DNA of 64,000 nucleotides from Oreohelix idahoensis (GCA_024509875.1 JAMPIV010005010.1:545001-609000), one strand, 5' to 3'. Shown: positions 9,505-20,045, counted from the stretch's first letter. Numbers and translations: made by a program. Notes: generated from the letters alone by a model not told the origin.

Positions 9505-12500
9505 ATGGCTGATCTGGTGAAGTTCAGGACTGCAATCATGCAGATGGGTAAGGAATTAAATATTACAGGTGATGCTCTCACTCAGTATGTCACAACAGAA
9601 GTGGACAAACATATGGATAGGGAAGAAAGAAAGTTGCAATTAGAGACTGAAGCAAGGAAATTAGAGGCTGATAGAGAAGCAAAGAAATTAGAGGCTGAAG
9701 AAAGTTGCAAGCGGAAGCTGAGAGAGAAGCCAAAAGGCTGGAAGCTGAAAGAGAAGCCAAAAGACTGGAAGCTGAGAGAGAAGACAAAAGACTGGAAGCT
9801 GAGAGAGAAACCAAAAGATTAGAAATTGAGGCCAAGAAATGGGAGGCTGAAGCTGAGGAAAGGAAATTACAAGCAGAGAGAGACCATCAGTTGAGATTAA
9901 AAGAGCTTGAAATTCAGGCAAATACTGGCAATAATGGTGGTAGCTCACCTCACTCTGAGAGTAGCTCCAGCCAGAGCACCTCAAGTGGGGCCATGAATTT
10001 TCATCTGGACCCATTTGTTGAGAAAGAAGACGCCATCGAGTCGTACCTGGATAGATACGAAAGATTAGCCACTACCTATGGCTTAGTGAAAGAAAAATGG
10101 AGTCTTAAACTATCTCAGGGATTGAGAGGTGTGGCCTACGATGTGTATTTGAAGCTCTCAAGAGATGACCAGGAAGATTATGAAATCCTGAAGCAGGCAC
10201 TGCTTGTGAGATATGAAAAGAACTCAGAATCATATAGAAAGAAATTCCGAACAGCTAAACTTCTTCCAGGAGAAAACTATCACCAATTCTCTGCTAGACT
10301 GGAAACCTATTTGGAAAAATGGAGTAGTTTAGGAAAGTGTCAAAATCTGAAAGAAATGATAATGATGGAGCAAGTGAAAGAGTCCATGCCTCAAGAAATG
10401 AGGAAGTTTATCATGGAACAAGGAGCAGAGAGATTGGAAGATATTGTAACTGTTGCTGAGAGATATCAAGCAGCTCAGGCAGAATTATTAGGAAATAAGA
10501 AGAAGCAGGGTGAAAACTTCAAATCATCACAAAACTATACCAAATATGAACAAAAGGACCATACCACAAGGAACAAACAAAGATTTGACCAAAAGGACAA
10601 AAACCCTCTAAGATCGGATAAGACACCTTACCGGAAGGAAGGAAAGTGGTGTAAAACTTGTCTAATGAGTAACCACAATACTGCGGACTGCAGAAGGAAG
10701 AATCCTCCTCATCATGCTGCATGTCTTACAACAGGGAATCAGGGAAGGAAGAAAATGGCAGTAAGTCAGAAAGACTTCCATCATCCCCCTGTCTGTGAGG
10801 AAGTGACCGTGAATGGCACTCAAGTACTGTGTTTATATGACACAGGATTGGACTTTGATTCAGTTGTGTGCTCTTCTTTAGTGAGTCCTGACCAGATAAC
10901 CACAGAAACAGTGGAAATCAGAGGACCGATCAAGGGAGCAAGAACCATGACACTACCCATAGCTCGAATCAAAATAAGTTCTCGCTATGTGGAAGGAGAA
11001 ATCAAAGCAGCAGTGATGGACGACCCTATTTACCCTTTGATTTTGGGGTGTAGGTATGTTTTCCTTGGAGAACCTATAAAACCTGTAGTTATGGCAACAG
11101 TCCAAACCAGGGAAAGCTCCAGGAAAATGGAGGAGAATCCTATCAATACTCATCCAGAAGAGATGAAAAAGGCTCAAGCAGCAGACAGCACGTTGAAGCC
11201 TTGTTTTGGCAAATTGCCTAAAGCACATAACCCTCCAGAGAAAGGAGACTTGTATATGAAGAATGGCCTACTATACAGAAAAGCTGGAACAGGACCTAAA
11301 GGGCATGGACAGCTTGTAGTGCCAAAATCTTACAGGGAGAAGGTTATGACGCTAGGACATGCTATACCCTTCAGTGGACATATGGGAATAGGGGCCACTG
11401 GACAAAGGATAGCCTGTCACTACTTCTGGCCAGGAATTACAGAGGACATAAAAAGATATGTAAGATCCTGTCCAGAATGCCAAAGAGTAGCTCCTAAGCA
11501 TAGGACTGCACCAGCAACACTGGGAGAAATGCCTATTATGGGAACCCCTTTTGAACGTGTTGCAGTAGATATTGTTGGACCCCTCACTAGGACCAAGAAG
11601 AGAAATGCTTACATCTTAACCTTGGTTGATACTTGCTCTATGTGGGGAGAAGCAGTGGCCTTGTCAGCTATAGATTCAAAGCACGTGGCAGAGGCCCTGT
11701 TGACAATATTTACCCGATTAGGTTTCCCGCATCAGATATTGACTGACAATGGGTCTCAGTTTAAGGGAAAGCTAACACAAGAAGTATTCAGGATATTTCA
11801 AGCCAGGCACTATCATTGTAGTCCCTACCATGCCCAAGGGAACGGTCAAGTAGAGCGGTTCAATGGTACGCTAATTTCAATCCTTAGAAAGCTGGCGAGT
11901 GAAAAACCTGATACTTGGGATACCTACTTACCCGCTGCACTATTTGCATATAGGGAAGTACCCCACAATTCAACTGGATTGGCTCCAGCTACCTTGTTGT
12001 TTGGAAGACCAATAAAAGGTCCACTGGAAGCATTGCTGCGGACATGGACTGATGAAAAGGCAGAGGAAACAGTGACTTCCTCATACCAGTACGTCAACGA
12101 GTTGACATCTCGATTGAAAGCCGGTTGGAAACTGGCCAATGATAACTTAAGACAGGCCAGGAGGAAGCATGCTGCGTACTACAACAAAAAAGCAAAGGAT
12201 AGGGAACTGGAGGTGGGTGAAAAGGTGTTATTACTGTTGCCAAGCAGCAATAATAAATTGCAGATTGGATGGCAGGGACCCTATGTCATACTGGAGAAAC
12301 TTTCCAGGACCAATTATAAGATTGACAAGAAAGGGAAGGAGAAGGTATATCATGTCAATCTTCTTAAAAAATACTATGACAAGGAATCATCAGAAGTTGC
12401 ACATATTATGACCCTAGCCATTGCAACAGAAATGCACGGTGAACCACTTCACTCTATGGAGTATCCACTCACAACTACAGAGGATTATGTTCAAGTAAAT

Positions 12501-13939
12501 ATTAGTGAACATTTAACTCCAGAGCAGAAGAAGAGGGTTCAGAAAGTGTTGGAAACCCATGCTGATGTGCTCACAGATAAACCAGGTCGTACGAATCTGT
12601 TAGAGTACGACATGAAGGTTACCGACCCTACCCCAGTATGCATGAGAACATACCCTATACCCTATGCGAAAGCCCAAGCACTAAGGGAGGAAGTTGATTA
12701 TCTGTTGAAGGAGAAAATTATCTCGAAGTCAGACTCTCCCTATAGCTCAAGTGTGGTGCTATTGAGAAAACCGAGTGGTGAACACAGGTTATGTATTGAC
12801 TACCGGAAGCTTAATGCGATCACAGAATCTCAGGTGGACCCATTACCTGAAACCAACCAGCTGTTCTCTACACTGAGTAAGGCTAGGTATTTATCGAAGG
12901 TAGATCTAAGCAAGGGATACTACCAAATACCAGTGAAACCAGAAGTTAGGAAAATGCTGGCATTCAGTACATCAGACGGACACTACGAGTTTAATGTACT
13001 ACCCTTTGGGCTGAAAAATGCTCCAAGTATCTTTTCAAGAATGATGAGGAAATTATTGGAACCTCTACAAAATCCCCATATCACTAACTTTATGGATGAC
13101 ATTCTTGTTGCTACAAACACATTTGAAGAGCATATAGTAGCGCTCTCCATGTTGTTTGACAGACTGAGAGAAACTGGATTGACTGCACGTCTAACCAAGT
13201 GCTATATCGGTTGTAAGGAGTTGGAATTCTTAGGTCACACTATTTCTACAGGTCATATGTCTCCTGACGCAAAGAATATAGAGAAGCTAAAGAAGGCACC
13301 CAGACCTCAAACGAAGAAAGATGTGAGATCATTCGTGTCTTTATGTGGGTTCTATCAGAAGTACATACCCCCATACCCCACTTTAACTCTCTGTGTGCAC
13401 CATTAACCAACTTAACGAAGAAAGGACAGCCTGACAAAATCCAATGGAATGCTGATTGTGAAAAAGCTTACACAGAGCTAAAAGCAAAACTCACCAGCAA
13501 ACCCATCCTTACACTACCCGATATCACACAGGAATTTGTATTAAGAACGGACGCTAGCAGTATAGGTATTGGTGCAACTCTCTTGCAGAAATCAAAAGCC
13601 CAGCCGGAGAAACTTTTACCAGTCGCCTACGCCAGTAGGAAGCTGAATGCAGCTGAGTTGAATTACTCGACCATAGAGAAAGAATGTTTAGCTCTAATTT
13701 GGTCCATCAACAAATTTTCACCTTATCTGTATGGGACACACTTCATTGTCCAAAGCGATCACCAACCTTTAACATTCTTGGCTGCATCTAAAAAGCTAAA
13801 TTCGAGATTGTTAAGGTGGAGTCTGCTTCTGGCGCCTTATTCCTTTACCGTGAATTACATTCCGGGAAGAGACAATGTAGGAGCTGATTTTTTAAGTCGA
13901 CACCCTAGTACTCTGGAAGGACAGACGCAAAAGGATTAA
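9505..13939 (+). pseudogene. Gag-Pol polyprotein, Gmr1-like, two frameshifts
   Basis: The start at 9505 (GCCATGG context) opens an N-terminal coiled coil of 9-residue AEREAKRLE-type repeats. A frameshift near 9700 moves the reading to the frame that stays open from 9705 to 13406. Using residue numbers from 9705: a gag capsid-like helical region (about 100-260) recalls the SCAN-related Gag of Gmr1 elements. It is followed by a CCHC knuckle (nt 10650-10692, CX2CX4HX4C), protease D379-T-G, and an integrase HHCC finger plus the D622, D681, E717 triad with D35E spacing. The reverse transcriptase has FMDD at 1129-1132. An 8-bp tandem duplication near 13370 (CATACCCC twice) shifts frame, and RNase H continues at 13343-13939 (TDASSIG, EKECLALIW, SDHQPLTF). 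All enzymes of the cDNA cycle are present; the two indels break the chain. Confidence 0.93.
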
Positions 13940-13981
13940 CCCCAGCAGGGGTTTACACGTCAGCTATGACAAGTCACAGCT

Positions 13982-13998
13982 AGGAAAGGAGGGGGCTA
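13982..13998 (+). promoter_or_regulatory. Polypurine tract
   Basis: AGGAAAGGAGGGGG lies just before the 3' LTR, where plus-strand DNA synthesis of LTR elements is primed. Confidence 0.85.
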
Positions 13999-14412
13999 TG
14001 TCGTGAAACGAAGTGTAACCCACTACTTTGTTAATCACTATGTCGAGATACAGATTTGCTTCAACCAATCAACGATCAACGTTCACCAGTCTCTGAGACA
14101 GAATAAATTAAAGGCCATCTTGTTCACGCAAGATGGCCGATGAAAACTGAATAAAATTAGGCTGTATGAGACCAGGTACAAAACCGGAGGAAACCAATCA
14201 ACTTGCTCCGCCAGGAACCAACCGAAAGCTTTCCTCAAGTAGTTACTTGACTATATAATCGGGCGGATTTTATGCTAACCACGCAACCCCGAACTTGACG
14301 CCAGAGATACAGACTGAAGAGGGAGAAGCTGTCACCTTGATTTATGGTAACTTACCTGAGGGCATCGACCTGCAACCTACTTCACTAAGTCGCGTCAAAA
14401 CCTCTCGCCACA
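13999..14412 (+). repeat. 3' LTR of the Ty3/gypsy element
   Basis: 414 bp. By eye it is identical to the 5' LTR except for one C/A change and a 7-bp ATCAACG-type duplication near 14068. Confidence 0.95.
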
Positions 14413-14417
14413 ATAGT

Positions 14418-15108
14418 CCACGAATCCGATGTATAGCGGAGAATTCCATTCCAGACTTTGTTCAACTATTATTCTCAATGTAGCTATCTGGTCTGTACAG
14501 GATCTATTTTGTCGAAAACCTGCTTGTTCATCTCTCAATTGCTTGTCTATGGACTCTTTTAATCTTTCCAGGATGATTCTGTTTAATACTTTTGCTGGCA
14601 CTGATAGTAACATTATTCCTCTATAATTTGTGCACTCTTGTAAATTTCCCTTCCTAGGCAACTTGACCAGAGAACATTCCTTCCATTCTGCTGGTATTTC
14701 CTCTCTCTCCCAGACTTTGCCAAGTAGTTTGTATAATATCTCTGTAGAGGTATCAATATCTGTTTTGATGGCCTCTGCTGGAATGCAATCTGGACCAGCT
14801 GCTTTTCCATCTTTCAGAAGCTTTATGGCTTTCTTTATTTCTTCTCTACTTGGTCGTTCACAGCTGATTTGTAGCTCCTCTTCTGCTGGCTGGATGTCTG
14901 GGGGATTAGTTGGAGATGGTCTATTGAGAAGTTCCTCAAAATTTTCTGTCCATCTCTTCATTTGTTCTTGTATATTACTAAGCAATTTTCCATTCTTATC
15001 TTTTATGAGGCAATTTGCTTGCTTATATCTCCCTGTTAGCTTCTTTGTGTTGTTGTACAGGTCCCTCATATTTCCTTTGGCTGCAGCTTCCTCTGCTTCC
15101 CTTGCCAT
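14418..15108 (-). pseudogene. LINE-A reverse transcriptase, N-terminal part
   Basis: The minus-strand frame starts MAREAEEAAAKGN (linker), then KAAGPDCIPAEAIK (RT motif 0/1), LVKLPRKGN with NYRGIMLLSV, and GFRQNRSCTDQIATLRII (motif 2a). It stops at the palm's GFVDY, where the LTR element was inserted; the palm resumes at 8797. This half is free of stops, so the copy may have been only mildly decayed when it was interrupted. Confidence 0.88.
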
Positions 15109-15111
15109 CTC

Positions 15112-15199
15112 ATAGTGTACATAGAAGCAAACAAAGAAGTAAGAAGAAACATCAAAAGAGACACGATGAAATATATTGATGATTTGGCAAGGGTTTCTT
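15112..15199 (+). mobile_element. Inverted 5' segment of LINE-A
   Basis: On the plus strand this encodes IEANKEVRRNIKRD and then MKYIDDLAR. That is the stretch which, in LINE protein order, comes just before the AREAEEAA that begins the minus-strand part. The two segments meet head to head with about 8 bp of overlap (GGCAAGG). This is the layout left by twin priming during LINE integration. Confidence 0.75.
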
Positions 15200-15699
15200 C
15201 TATAACGCGGTGTATATGTTCCTTAAAATCCACTTTTTTGGAATTTCGCGCAAAAAGCTTTACAAAATGTATGAGGGAAAATAAGGTACGGGGTATAACA
15301 CTTTTGGCAAGTCATGTATGGAAAACTAGTACGTTATATAAAAATGCCATCTGTTGTCCAGATATCAGACTCATCCACAGGTGATTATCACAATTTGCCG
15401 GCTGTTTTAAACTATCAGACACATTTTCCGTCTGGTCGGAAGTTTGTTACTTAATCTGACAGGCGATAGTCGGCTCAGTCCGCAAGCAACGTGGAGCGAG
15501 CAAACAGATGTTAATGTTGCTTCAAAACAGGTCAAGTGGTCAGGTAAGCCGGGTTGGGTGACAAGATGTGACGAGATAACTTTGGTCGATGAAGCGAAAA
15601 AAGTACGATAAGGAGCGGTCGAGAAGGAAGAGAAAGAATGGTACAGGAGCGTGTGGAAGTACGTCACAGGAAAATGTAACGACTGAATATATGATTTGT
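15200..15699. other. Unassigned DNA
   Basis: I see no repeat family, exon or ORF of note here. Confidence 0.4.
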
Positions 15700-15935
15700 C
15701 ACACTTATGGAGCATGGAACCAACTGCTACAGCTGGTCCCCTGGCATGAATCCTGCATCGAGCATTCACGTGATCTCACAGCAGTGGTGTCTGTAGCAAT
15801 TTATTTTACTTGATGAGGTTTCGAGCCTCATGCACAAGCTCATGTTAGTCGCCTTGTACGACATGCATGAAGGTGCAGTAGGCATGTTCATTCTTTGTCT
15901 CATCAAATGCCCCCGGGAACTCCACGGGTCCTGAG
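15700..15935 (-). mobile_element. Retroposon family C (copy 2)
   Basis: It matches the other family-C copies in order: TGGAGCATGGA, GCATCGAGCATTCACGTG, TTGATGAGGTTTCGAGCCTC, CCTTGTACGACATGC and CCCCGGGAACTCCACGGG. Strand is set by analogy with copies that carry a (GAT)n tail. Confidence 0.65.
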
Positions 15936-15954
15936 TTGTCTTACTATTCTATTT

Positions 15955-16205
15955 TCAGTAAATAAATCAGTAAATAAATAAATGAAGGTAATTAACAGGT
16001 ACTCGTTGGAAAGACCGGAAGCGGGTTCGATTCCCGGTAAGCCTATCACTTATATTTTCTTGTCTGTTGTCTAGTGTCATATGTGTTTATATGTCCAATA
16101 AAGTATGACACTAGACAACAGACAAGAAAATATAAGTGATAGGCTTACCGGGAATCGAACCTAGGACCAACCAAACAGCGCCATCGCCTTGCAGTGACAG
16201 TACAT
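15955..16205 (-). mobile_element. tRNA-derived SINE family 4b carrying an inverted self-copy
   Basis: On the minus strand the head (GGTTCGATTCCCGGTAAGCC, B-box-like) is followed by the SINE body CACTTATATTTTCTTGTCTG. It then continues into an inverted second copy of the same body before the normal 3' end (AACGAGTACCTGTTAATTACC) and AAAT/TAAA tail. The undisturbed relative is at 32925-33095. Confidence 0.8.
16024..16161. repeat. 58-bp perfect inverted repeat (hairpin)
   Basis: Arms 16024-16081 and 16104-16161 are exact reverse complements with a 22-bp spacer. The arms are SINE B-box plus body sequence. As RNA or single-stranded DNA this would form a long perfect stem. Confidence 0.93.
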
Positions 16206-16620
16206 CGTGAAAGGACGCTCAGCCGTTCTATTTTCATGATAGTTTGCATTATCCATTTATGCCTTTTTGTTTCTTCTCCCGTGTCGTTATCTGTCGTAGA
16301 GAGTGCCCTGGAGGTTGACCGTTGAGAACATGGACCATTAAGTATGTTGGGCGGCACATAACGAGGACGGTAATGAGTGTATCTTTCACAAATGCCTCGC
16401 CTGATAGACGCTCATGAGCGACTGATCCGTGTTTGGCTAACGGAAAAAGTGTTTACTTTCAGCACGTCTGTGAATTATGAAAGGAAAAGAGAGAAAAGAA
16501 GTATGGGGAAAACGAGAAGGATTGTGGGAATAGCTAGCTAATTATTATGAAAGTATAATTGAGCTGTTTCGTTTTATCCATCTCTACTGTTCCCCAATCC
16601 ATTCCTCTTCTGGTCTTTCT
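16206..16620. other. Unassigned DNA
   Basis: I recognise no coding similarity or repeat family here. Confidence 0.4.
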
Positions 16621-16940
16621 GTGTCTTCTGTCTTCTTCGTCGTCATCATCATCATTATTAGTATCATCATCGTCGTGGTCGTCGTCATCATAATCATCAT
16701 TGTCATCATCATCATCATCATCTTCTTGTACCATGCCTGGTGGGCGAAGGTGATCATGTCTCTCCACAACTTCCTGTCTCCAGTACTGTTTATCAATTCT
16801 GTTGTTGACGTCTTTCCGTACCATGATGTTAAACTTGTCTGGTATCTTCTCGCTTTGTCTTCCTCTATCTATTTTTTTTTTCTGCAATCGTTCCTGTTGT
16901 CACAATATATTCCATCTTTCATCTTCTCATAACATGTCTC
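16621..16940 (-). mobile_element. LINE-G 3' end with (GAT)n tail
   Basis: On the minus strand 16940-16726 is the same LINE terminus as 47735-47945, whose translation reads RGKLEYIVTTGKIEGK, GRGRQREQI and GDRKLWRDMI: the C-terminal end of an RTE/BovB-like RT protein. Here it is followed, past AAGAAGATG, by a (GATGAT)n tail filling 16725-16621. The sister copy has a (GAA)n tail. Confidence 0.78.
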
Positions 16941-17045
16941 AAGATATGCTTCCCTTTAACGCGTCTTTCTGTTTATTTCTCTGTAATACGAATGTCCCTC
17001 TCTCTCTCTCCTCTCTCTTTGTCCCACCTCTCTCTCTTATTCTAA

Positions 17046-18074
17046 ACCGGGGCTTCTTAATATATTTTAGTGCCGTTGACCCCTTTGATTATCCGATGAA
17101 GGCTACGGACTCTTTGATTGTCCGATGAAAGGCTACTGACTCCTTTGTCCGATGAAAGGCTACTGACTCCTTTGATTGTCCGATGAAAGGATTCTGACTC
17201 CTTTGATTGTCCGATGAAAGGCTACTGACTCATTTGATTGCCCGATGAAAGGCTACTGACTCCTTTGATTGTCCGATGAAAGGATACTGACTCCTTTGAT
17301 TGTCCGATGGCTACTGACTCCTTTGATTGTCCGATGAAAGGATACTGACTCCTTTGATTGTCCGATGAAAGGCTATGGACCCCTTTGATTGTCCGATGAA
17401 AAGCTACTGACTCCTTTGATTCTCCGATGAAAGGCTAATGATTTCTTTAATTGTTCGATGAAAGCTACTAACCCCTTTGGATGTCCAATTAAAGCTACGG
17501 ACCCCACTGATTGTCCATTGAAAGTTACTGATCCCTTTGATTGTCCGATGAAAGGTACTGACCCCATTGATTGTCCATTGAAAATTACTGACCCCTTTGA
17601 TTGTCCGGTGAAAGCTACGTACCCCTTTTATTGTCTGGTGAAATCTACGACCTCTTAGATTGTCCGATTAAATCTACAGGCTCCTTTGATTGTCCGCTGA
17701 AATCTACAGGCCCATTTGGTTGTTCTAATAAAAGCTAGGAACCGCGTCCTATAAAAAAAAATGTACATCAACGCATAATTAGAACTTTTACATTGTAAAG
17801 TTTAGGTTTAACGGACCGCCTAGAATCCATTCATGGGGGTACATGGACCACAGCCTTGCTCAAAACATTGAGAGAAAGGAAGGCTAGAATGTTAGACATG
17901 TCTGCGCGCCGAGTTCTTAAACTATGTGAAATTAAAATTCTCTCTCTCCCACTCTCTCTGTCTCAACGCATAATTAAACATTTTGGTGTTAAATTGTAGG
18001 TTATGTATACGGATCCCCTAGAATCCATTCACGGATCCCCAAGTGGTAAATGGGCCGCAGGTTAAGAAATCCGG
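17046..18074 (+). mobile_element. hAT-like non-autonomous element with internal tandem arrays
   Basis: The left end CCGGGGCTTCTTAATATA and right end CCGCAGGTTAAGAAATCCGG are roughly inverted and resemble hAT-type TIRs of the CAGNGGTTCTTAACC kind. Between them lie a 31-bp tandem array and part of a 189-bp tandem repeat. No transposase is present. Boundaries are uncertain because the 189-bp repeat continues past the right end. Confidence 0.5.
17065..17740 (+). repeat. 31-bp tandem array, about 20 units
   Basis: The unit is close to CTCCTTTGATTGTCCGATGA plus AAGGCTACTGA. Early units vary little; later ones drift (CCCCATTGATTGTCCATTGA). The inverted relative is at 6885-7016. Confidence 0.92.
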
Positions 18075-18131
18075 AGGGGCAGAATGTTAAAAATGTCTGC
18101 GCGCCCAGTTCTTAAACCCTGTGAAATTAAA
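17774..18131 (+). repeat. 189-bp tandem duplication
   Basis: CAACGCATAATTA starts at 17774 and again at 17963. Both units carry AGAATCCATTCA, GTCTGCGCGCC and GTGAAATTAAA and end in CT repeats. Confidence 0.82.
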
Positions 18132-18133
18132 GT

Positions 18134-18226
<93 letters not shown>
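18132..18226. repeat. (TC)n microsatellite
   Basis: About 95 bp of uninterrupted CT dinucleotides, grown from the CT-rich end of the 189-bp repeat unit. Confidence 0.97.
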
Positions 18227-18229
<3 letters not shown>

Positions 18230-18384
18230 GATATGAGACAAGTAAACAGCCTGTTGCCTGCCGCCTCCTCGCGTATGTGGGTTAATGAAATCACCAGAAC
18301 CGCCAGAATAAAATGCAGCCAAGTTGAATTGATGTCTGTCCCATCAAAGGAAACTAGTTATTACTCACAGAGACGCTGGGACTA

Positions 18385-18622
18385 GGGAGCCGCGGTAGCA
18401 TAGTGGTTAGTGCACTGGCTTCCTAGCGCAGTGGTCTATGGTTCGATCCCCAGATGAGGTGGGAATTTTTTAGGCCACAAACGGGTACCAGAGCAACTCT
18501 GGGAAGGTTAAGGCGGACGGCGTGATGCCGACCACATCACCCCTAGTGTGCCGACGGTCAAGATAATATGGGCCTAACACCATATTCCCAATATGCCTCA
18601 ATGGGCGTGTAACGGGTTCCTT
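18385..18622 (+). mobile_element. tRNA-derived SINE, family 2 (copy B)
   Basis: It shows the full family-2 head (GGAGCCGCGGTAGCATAGTG, B box GGTTCGATCCCC) and tail (GGGCGTGTAACGGGTTCC). A short internal deletion removes the CTCCGGGGTAGACCCAGCC-like block. A perfect 12-bp duplication ACGCTGGGACTA is at 18373-18384 and 18623-18634. Confidence 0.92.
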
Positions 18623-18717
18623 ACGCTGGGACTAACACTGCAACATATCGCTTATGAAATAGCGAAATAACTTTGTTTTCGATTGTTTCTTGATACTCCT
18701 TTCTTCCCGCCTGTCGG

Positions 18718-19170
18718 CCTACGTGCCCTTTTCCTTCCTTCCTGTCTGCCTTCCTTCCTTTTTTCCTTCCTTCCGTCCGGCCCGCCTGCCTTACTTCTGA
18801 TTGCCTGCTTTACTTCCTGACTGCCTGCATGCCTTACTTTCTGTCTGCTTTCCTTCCTTCCTTCCTTCCTTCCTTCCTTCCTTCCTTCCTTCCTTCCTTC
18901 CTTCCTTCCTTCCTTCCTTCCTTCCTTCCTTCCTTCCTTCCTTCCTTCCTTCCTTCCTTCCTTCCTTCCTTCCTACCTTCCTTCCTTCCTTCCTTCTTTT
19001 CGTCCGGTCTGCCTGCTTTATTCCCGACTGCCTGCCTTACTTCCTGACTTCCTGCCTTACTTCCTGACTGCCTTTCTTACTTTCTGTCTGCTTGCCGTAC
19101 TTCCTTCTTGTCTACCTTCCTGCCTGCCCTCCTTCCTCCCTGCCTGGCTGCTTGCACTCCTTCCTTCCGG
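18718..19170. repeat. (TTCC)n microsatellite with degenerate flanks
   Basis: The pure TTCC core is about 18848-18973. Degenerate TTCCTGACTGCCTGCC-like words lie on both sides. Open frames of Phe-Leu-Pro-Ser repeats are artefacts. Confidence 0.95.
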
Positions 19171-19844
19171 GAAGGGGGGATTATTGAAGAAAACAAAACT
19201 GCAGAAATGCATCTTCTGTACATAGTTTAAATCAGAATTTACTTTTATGTGTATAAAAATATATTACTTTTGTATATTACAAGTGAGAAGGAAACTTGAA
19301 TGGCTTTAATTGATCAGTAATAAAGTGTGTTTCTGTCGTTGATGGCTGCATACTTTGCTGTTCTTGCTGTTTTCATAACACTTAGTCGCTTTCGTTCGGG
19401 GCATGTTAACGTTCCCGTGACTATATGCAATAAATTATTCTGCTAGTTTTAATATCTACGATGTTTTTATTTGTCTGATTTTGATGTGCCATCGTTATTT
19501 CTCTTCTCATCTCCCAACTTTCCCGGGACTAGTTTATTACGCAAGGTCTGACGTCAAACGTCGCTCGCGCCGTAAAGCAGACGAACTGATGCAGACAGCG
19601 GATTACTACGCCGTTATTGCAATGACCAGGCTACGTTGTAAAAGTGAAGATCAGACTTTTTGGCTGCTCCTTTCTTTGAATAGACCGGCAGGATCATGCG
19701 CACGCAAGCGTGCACGACGCGCACACTTACGGATTACGCAGCGTTGTCTTTATTACAAATCGAGAAAGTATACCCTTCAAAACACATGAAGGAAGAATTA
19801 AGCTCACGTTTTAACCTGTCGTCCGATTGATATTTTAAACAAAT
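19171..19844. other. Unassigned DNA
   Basis: It contains AATAAA-like words and a basic 102-codon open frame (19481-19789) with no recognisable similarity. I do not call it a gene. Confidence 0.35.
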
Positions 19845-20045
19845 AAAGAGGGGAAAGCCGAGGCCTATAAACAGTGAATAAATATTACACACATAAAGGT
19901 GTTTCAGGCATTCCCGAGAAATAGAGAAGTAGAAAACTAGACAACAGAAAAACAACAGAAGTGATAGGCCGATTGGCAGAGTTGTTAGAGCGTTGGTTTC
20001 TCGCGGCGACGGTGCCGTGTTCGATTTACGGTACTGCCACGCTCC
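19845..20045. mobile_element. SINE family 4 with inverted halves
   Basis: 19850-19970 is the antisense of the family-4 3' half (ACATAAAGGTGTTTCAGGCA, ACTAGACAACAGAAAAACAA). It is joined directly to a sense tRNA-like head (GGCAGAGTTGTTAGAGCGTT; B box GTTCGATTTACGG) at 19971-20035. The head-to-tail order is thus inverted, as in a 5' inversion. Confidence 0.65.

Larger units (their letters stand above)
8803..14412 (+). mobile_element. Ty3/gypsy LTR retrotransposon with IN before RT (Gmr1-like)
   Basis: Two long terminal repeats (8803-9209 and 13999-14412) begin TGTCGTG and end CGCCACA, and the identical 5-bp target duplication ATAGT sits at 8798-8802 and 14413-14417. The interior holds a tRNA primer site, a gag-pol reading frame and a polypurine tract. 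Pol order is protease, integrase, reverse transcriptase, RNase H. That is unlike canonical Ty3/gypsy but matches the Gmr1 group, which has a copia-like order. The LTRs differ by one substitution and one 7-bp indel, so insertion was recent. Gag-pol carries two frameshifts, so this copy is probably dead. Confidence 0.95.
7739..15199 (-). mobile_element. RTE-like LINE ('LINE-A'), split by a Ty3/gypsy insertion
   Basis: On the minus strand the LINE runs from about 15111 to 14418, resumes at 8797 and ends at 7739; the gap is the LTR element at 8803-14412. Together the parts encode linker, fingers/palm and C-terminal segments of an APE-class reverse transcriptase; the endonuclease is absent through 5' truncation. 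The 3' end is GGGGAGCTAAAGGG followed by ATTG-type words, a simple-repeat tail of the kind RTE elements carry. The extreme 5' 88 bp (15112-15199) is inverted. Other LINE-A pieces occur at 4441, 36808, 46190, 46850, 53828, 57120 and 57461. Confidence 0.9.

Noticed and set aside
9688..13437. Several minus-strand open frames opposite gag-pol
   Set aside because: Shadows of the Ty3/gypsy coding strand with no similarity of their own.
18801..19067. Pro/Ser/Phe/Leu open frames
   Set aside because: Translations of (TTCC)n.
19481..19789. 102-codon basic open frame
   Set aside because: No similarity, no splice or start context and no supporting neighbours; within chance expectation for unassigned DNA.
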